From Micromonospora sp. WMMD1120 (GTDB lineage Bacteria; Actinomycetota; Actinomycetes; Mycobacteriales; Micromonosporaceae), in the NCBI RefSeq assembly GCF_029626235.1, contig NZ_JARUBO010000005.1:3442501-3506500 (forward strand): a stretch of 64,000 nt of DNA, read 5' to 3'. The notes below the pieces were generated by a model, which saw nothing but the letters and a program-made list of their open reading frames with translations, did not search any database and was not told the origin of the DNA. Below are positions 62,257 through 64,000 of the stretch, one piece after another. The position numbers were made by a program, and so were the translations under genes. The stretch's first letter is position 1; every line of letters starts with the position of its first letter.

Positions 62257-63671
62257 TGGGCCACCCCGACCCCTACGGCAGCGAGCCTCGCGGCTGGGAC
62301 CGGCCGGAGCGCCCGGCGGCACTGCCCTGGCCCGACCAGGATCTGGATGCCGGCCACTGGGGCCGCCGTCCGGCCGCCGGCCCCGAACTGCACACCCGGC
62401 CGTACGCCGACACGCACCCCGGGTACGACGAGCCGGGCCGGCCGGTCCGGCCGGACGACCGGGACCGGCGTGGCCGGTTCGACGACCGCGACCGGTACGA
62501 GGATGACCGCAACCGCCCGGACCGGTACGACGACCGGGGGCGTGCTGGCCGGTACGTCGAGCGTCCTCCCGTCGACGGCGACGGGCCGGGCCGTTTCGAC
62601 GATCCGGAACGCGGGCGCTTCGACGGGCCGGCCCGTTTCGACGGCTCGGAGGGCGGGCGCTTCGACGGTCCGGGCCGTTTCGACGGCTCGGAGGAGTTGC
62701 CGCCGGCCCACGTCGACGACCCGGGCTACCCGACCGAGCAGCTCACCCCCGTCCGGGACGAGGTGACGCCGGACGAGCCGCCGACGAGTGGTCGGCGGCC
62801 GAAGGGTCGGCGTCGGGCCAGCCTCGACCGGCCGGCCACCCAGCAGGCGAGCACCGGCCGGGCCGGCCGCAACCTTCCGATGGCGATCGGTGTCGGGCTC
62901 GCCCTCGGCGCGCTGATCGTGGTGCCGCTGGCGTTCTATCCGCTGGCGTTCCTGCCGGTGATCGCCGGGGCGGTCGCCATCGGCAGCTGGGAGATGGCCC
63001 GCGCGGTGCGCCGCAGCGGGGCCCACCCGCCACTGGTGCCGCTGATCGCCGGTGGCGTGCTGACAGTGGGCCTGGCCTGGTTCGCCGGCCCCGACGCGCT
63101 CAGTCTGGGCCTGCTCGTCACGGTGCTCGGCACGATGATCTGGCGGTTGGGCGACGGACCTGCCGGCTTCCAGCGGGACCTCACCGCCGCCACCCTGATC
63201 GCCGTTTACGTGCCGTTCCTCGCCGGTTTCGCGGCGCTGTTGGCGGCCGCGCCCGACGACGGCCCGCTGCGCATCCTCGCCACCCTGGTCGCCGTGGTCC
63301 TCTCCGACACCGGCGGGTACGCGGCCGGCGTCTCGTTCGGCAAACATCCGATGGCGCCGGCGATCAGTCCGAAGAAGTCCTGGGAGGGCTTCGCCGGCTC
63401 GGTCACCGCGGCGGCCCTGGGCAGTGCCCTGCTGCTGTGGCTGCTGCTCGACGTGGCTCCCTGGTGGGGGGCGCTGTTCGGGGTGGCCGTCTCCTGCGCG
63501 GCGGTCCTCGGTGACCTGGCCGAGTCCATGATCAAGCGGGATCTCGGTGTCAAGGACATGAGCAACCTGCTGCCCGGTCACGGCGGTCTGATGGACCGAC
63601 TCGACTCGATCCTGTTCGCGGTGCCGACGGCCTACCTGTTGCTGGCGATCTTCGTGCCGGTGGTGGGGTGA
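62256..63671 (+). CDS. cdsA: Phosphatidate cytidylyltransferase with long charged N-terminal extension
   Basis: A 471-residue CDP-diacylglycerol synthase. The C-terminal ~270 residues have about eight membrane helices and end with the family signature [25 protein letters not shown], preceded by [29 protein letters not shown]. Residues 1-~200 are an Asp/Arg/Pro/Gly-rich cytoplasmic extension with (G)RFDG repeats (for example [17 protein letters not shown]), not in the ~270-290-residue enzymes of other bacteria. It makes CDP-diacylglycerol from phosphatidate and CTP. rlmN follows. Confidence 0.93.
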   Translation: MGHPDPYGSEPRGWDRPERPAALPWPDQDLDAGHWGRRPAAGPELHTRPYADTHPGYDEPGRPVRPDDRDRRGRFDDRDRYEDDRNRPDRYDDRGRAGRYVERPPVDGDGPGRFDDPERGRFDGPARFDGSEGGRFDGPGRFDGSEELPPAHVDDPGYPTEQLTPVRDEVTPDEPPTSGRRPKGRRRASLDRPATQQASTGRAGRNLPMAIGVGLALGALIVVPLAFYPLAFLPVIAGAVAIGSWEMARAVRRSGAHPPLVPLIAGGVLTVGLAWFAGPDALSLGLLVTVLGTMIWRLGDGPAGFQRDLTAATLIAVYVPFLAGFAALLAAAPDDGPLRILATLVAVVLSDTGGYAAGVSFGKHPMAPAISPKKSWEGFAGSVTAAALGSALLLWLLLDVAPWWGALFGVAVSCAAVLGDLAESMIKRDLGVKDMSNLLPGHGGLMDRLDSILFAVPTAYLLLAIFVPVVG

Positions 63672-63775
63672 GGCATGGATCACCACGTTCCGGCCTTGCA
63701 CCTCCGGCGGTCCCGGCCCGTCCGACACCTCCGGACCGGCATCAGCCGCCGTCGGCGTGCCACACTGGACCAGCC

Positions 63776-64000
63776 ATGACGAGCCTGCCCCTGATCCCCG
63801 CCATCTCGGACGCCCCCACCGCGCGCCGAGCCTCCATGCCCCCGCAGCACCTCGCTGACCTGGACCTGGCCGGCCGCCAGGCGCTGGTCACCGGGCTGGG
63901 CGAGCCTGCCTTCCGCGCCAAGCAGGTTTCCAACCACTACTTCGGGCGGCTGGTCCGGGACCCGCAGGCGATGACCGACCTGCCCGCGGCGACCCGTGAG
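63776..64000 (+). CDS. rlmN: 23S rRNA (adenine(2503)-C(2))-methyltransferase RlmN (partial, 5' end)
   Basis: The first 75 residues are in the window, starting [11 protein letters not shown] and reaching [49 protein letters not shown], the N-terminal RlmN region; the radical SAM CxxxCxxC part lies past the right edge. The enzyme modifies A2503 of 23S rRNA and A37 of tRNAs. The cdsA-rlmN order is common in actinobacteria. ATG 63776 is the first start after 104 gene-free bases. Confidence 0.85.
   Translation, partial: MTSLPLIPAISDAPTARRASMPPQHLADLDLAGRQALVTGLGEPAFRAKQVSNHYFGRLVRDPQAMTDLPAATRE

Overview
The window is high-GC actinobacterial DNA: most third codon positions are G or C, GTG starts are common, and stop/start overlaps (ATGA, GTGA) are frequent. 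Gene order and protein style suggest Micromonosporaceae (a Micromonospora- or Salinispora-like bacterium); this is inferred, not proven. It is almost entirely a chromosomal core region: ribosome and tRNA-modification genes, the SRP pathway, SMC, nitrogen control and cell-envelope genes in the order seen across Actinobacteria. I found no transposase, phage gene, CRISPR array, tRNA or rRNA.

Layout. 1-12 kb: rpmB (reverse), a FakA/DAK2-type protein, recG, a reverse-strand LPXTG-type surface protein, then rsmD-coaD, a SepIVA-like division protein, yceD-rpmF-plsX-rnc-mutM. 12-17.7 kb: accessory genes (MMPL transporter, GH114-like and CAP-domain secreted proteins, a small coiled-coil protein). 17.7-31 kb: smc, a HAD hydrolase, a reverse block (phoD-like, marR, DHA2 efflux pump, usp, dinB), then ftsY, a phosphotransferase and a GlnR-box-preceded amtB-glnB-glnD cluster. 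34-42 kb: a NarL-type two-component pair, ffh, a Uma2 protein, an amidohydrolase, tetR, proS, a DUF402 protein. 42.5-48.5 kb: rpsP-khpA-rimM-trmD-rplS, two signal peptidases I, a NUDIX gene, rnhB and a DUF2469 gene. 48.5-56.2 kb: mostly reverse (sulfite-oxidase-like enzyme, class V aminotransferase, xerC, a 36-residue membrane peptide, dprA-comM-yraN) with a forward M23 peptidase. 56.4-64 kb: an SGRF-repeat membrane protein, rpsB-tsf-pyrH-frr, a secreted protein, cdsA with a long charged extension, and the start of rlmN.

The genes work as housekeeping sets: translation (L28, L32, S16, L19, S2, EF-Ts, RRF, RimM, TrmD, RsmD, RlmN), protein export (FtsY, Ffh, two LepB), chromosome upkeep (SMC, RecG, XerC, DprA, ComM, RNase HII, Fpg), phospholipid synthesis (PlsX, CdsA) and ammonium assimilation control (AmtB, PII, GlnD).

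The least ordinary content is between the genes. Three ~70-bp palindromes with GATCTTGCACTT/AAGTGCAAGATC ends sit behind coaD, the MMPL gene and glnD, each inside low-complexity GC tracts. A second palindrome type (TAGTGGCC core) occurs twice. A third palindrome of the same size forms the first codons of glnD. Two near-identical pairs of TTGTCCACA-type (DnaA-box-like) sites lie about 52-55 nt upstream of the M23 peptidase and yraN starts, in the same orientation to each gene. A 17-codon frame ends in a TGATG overlap with cdsA.
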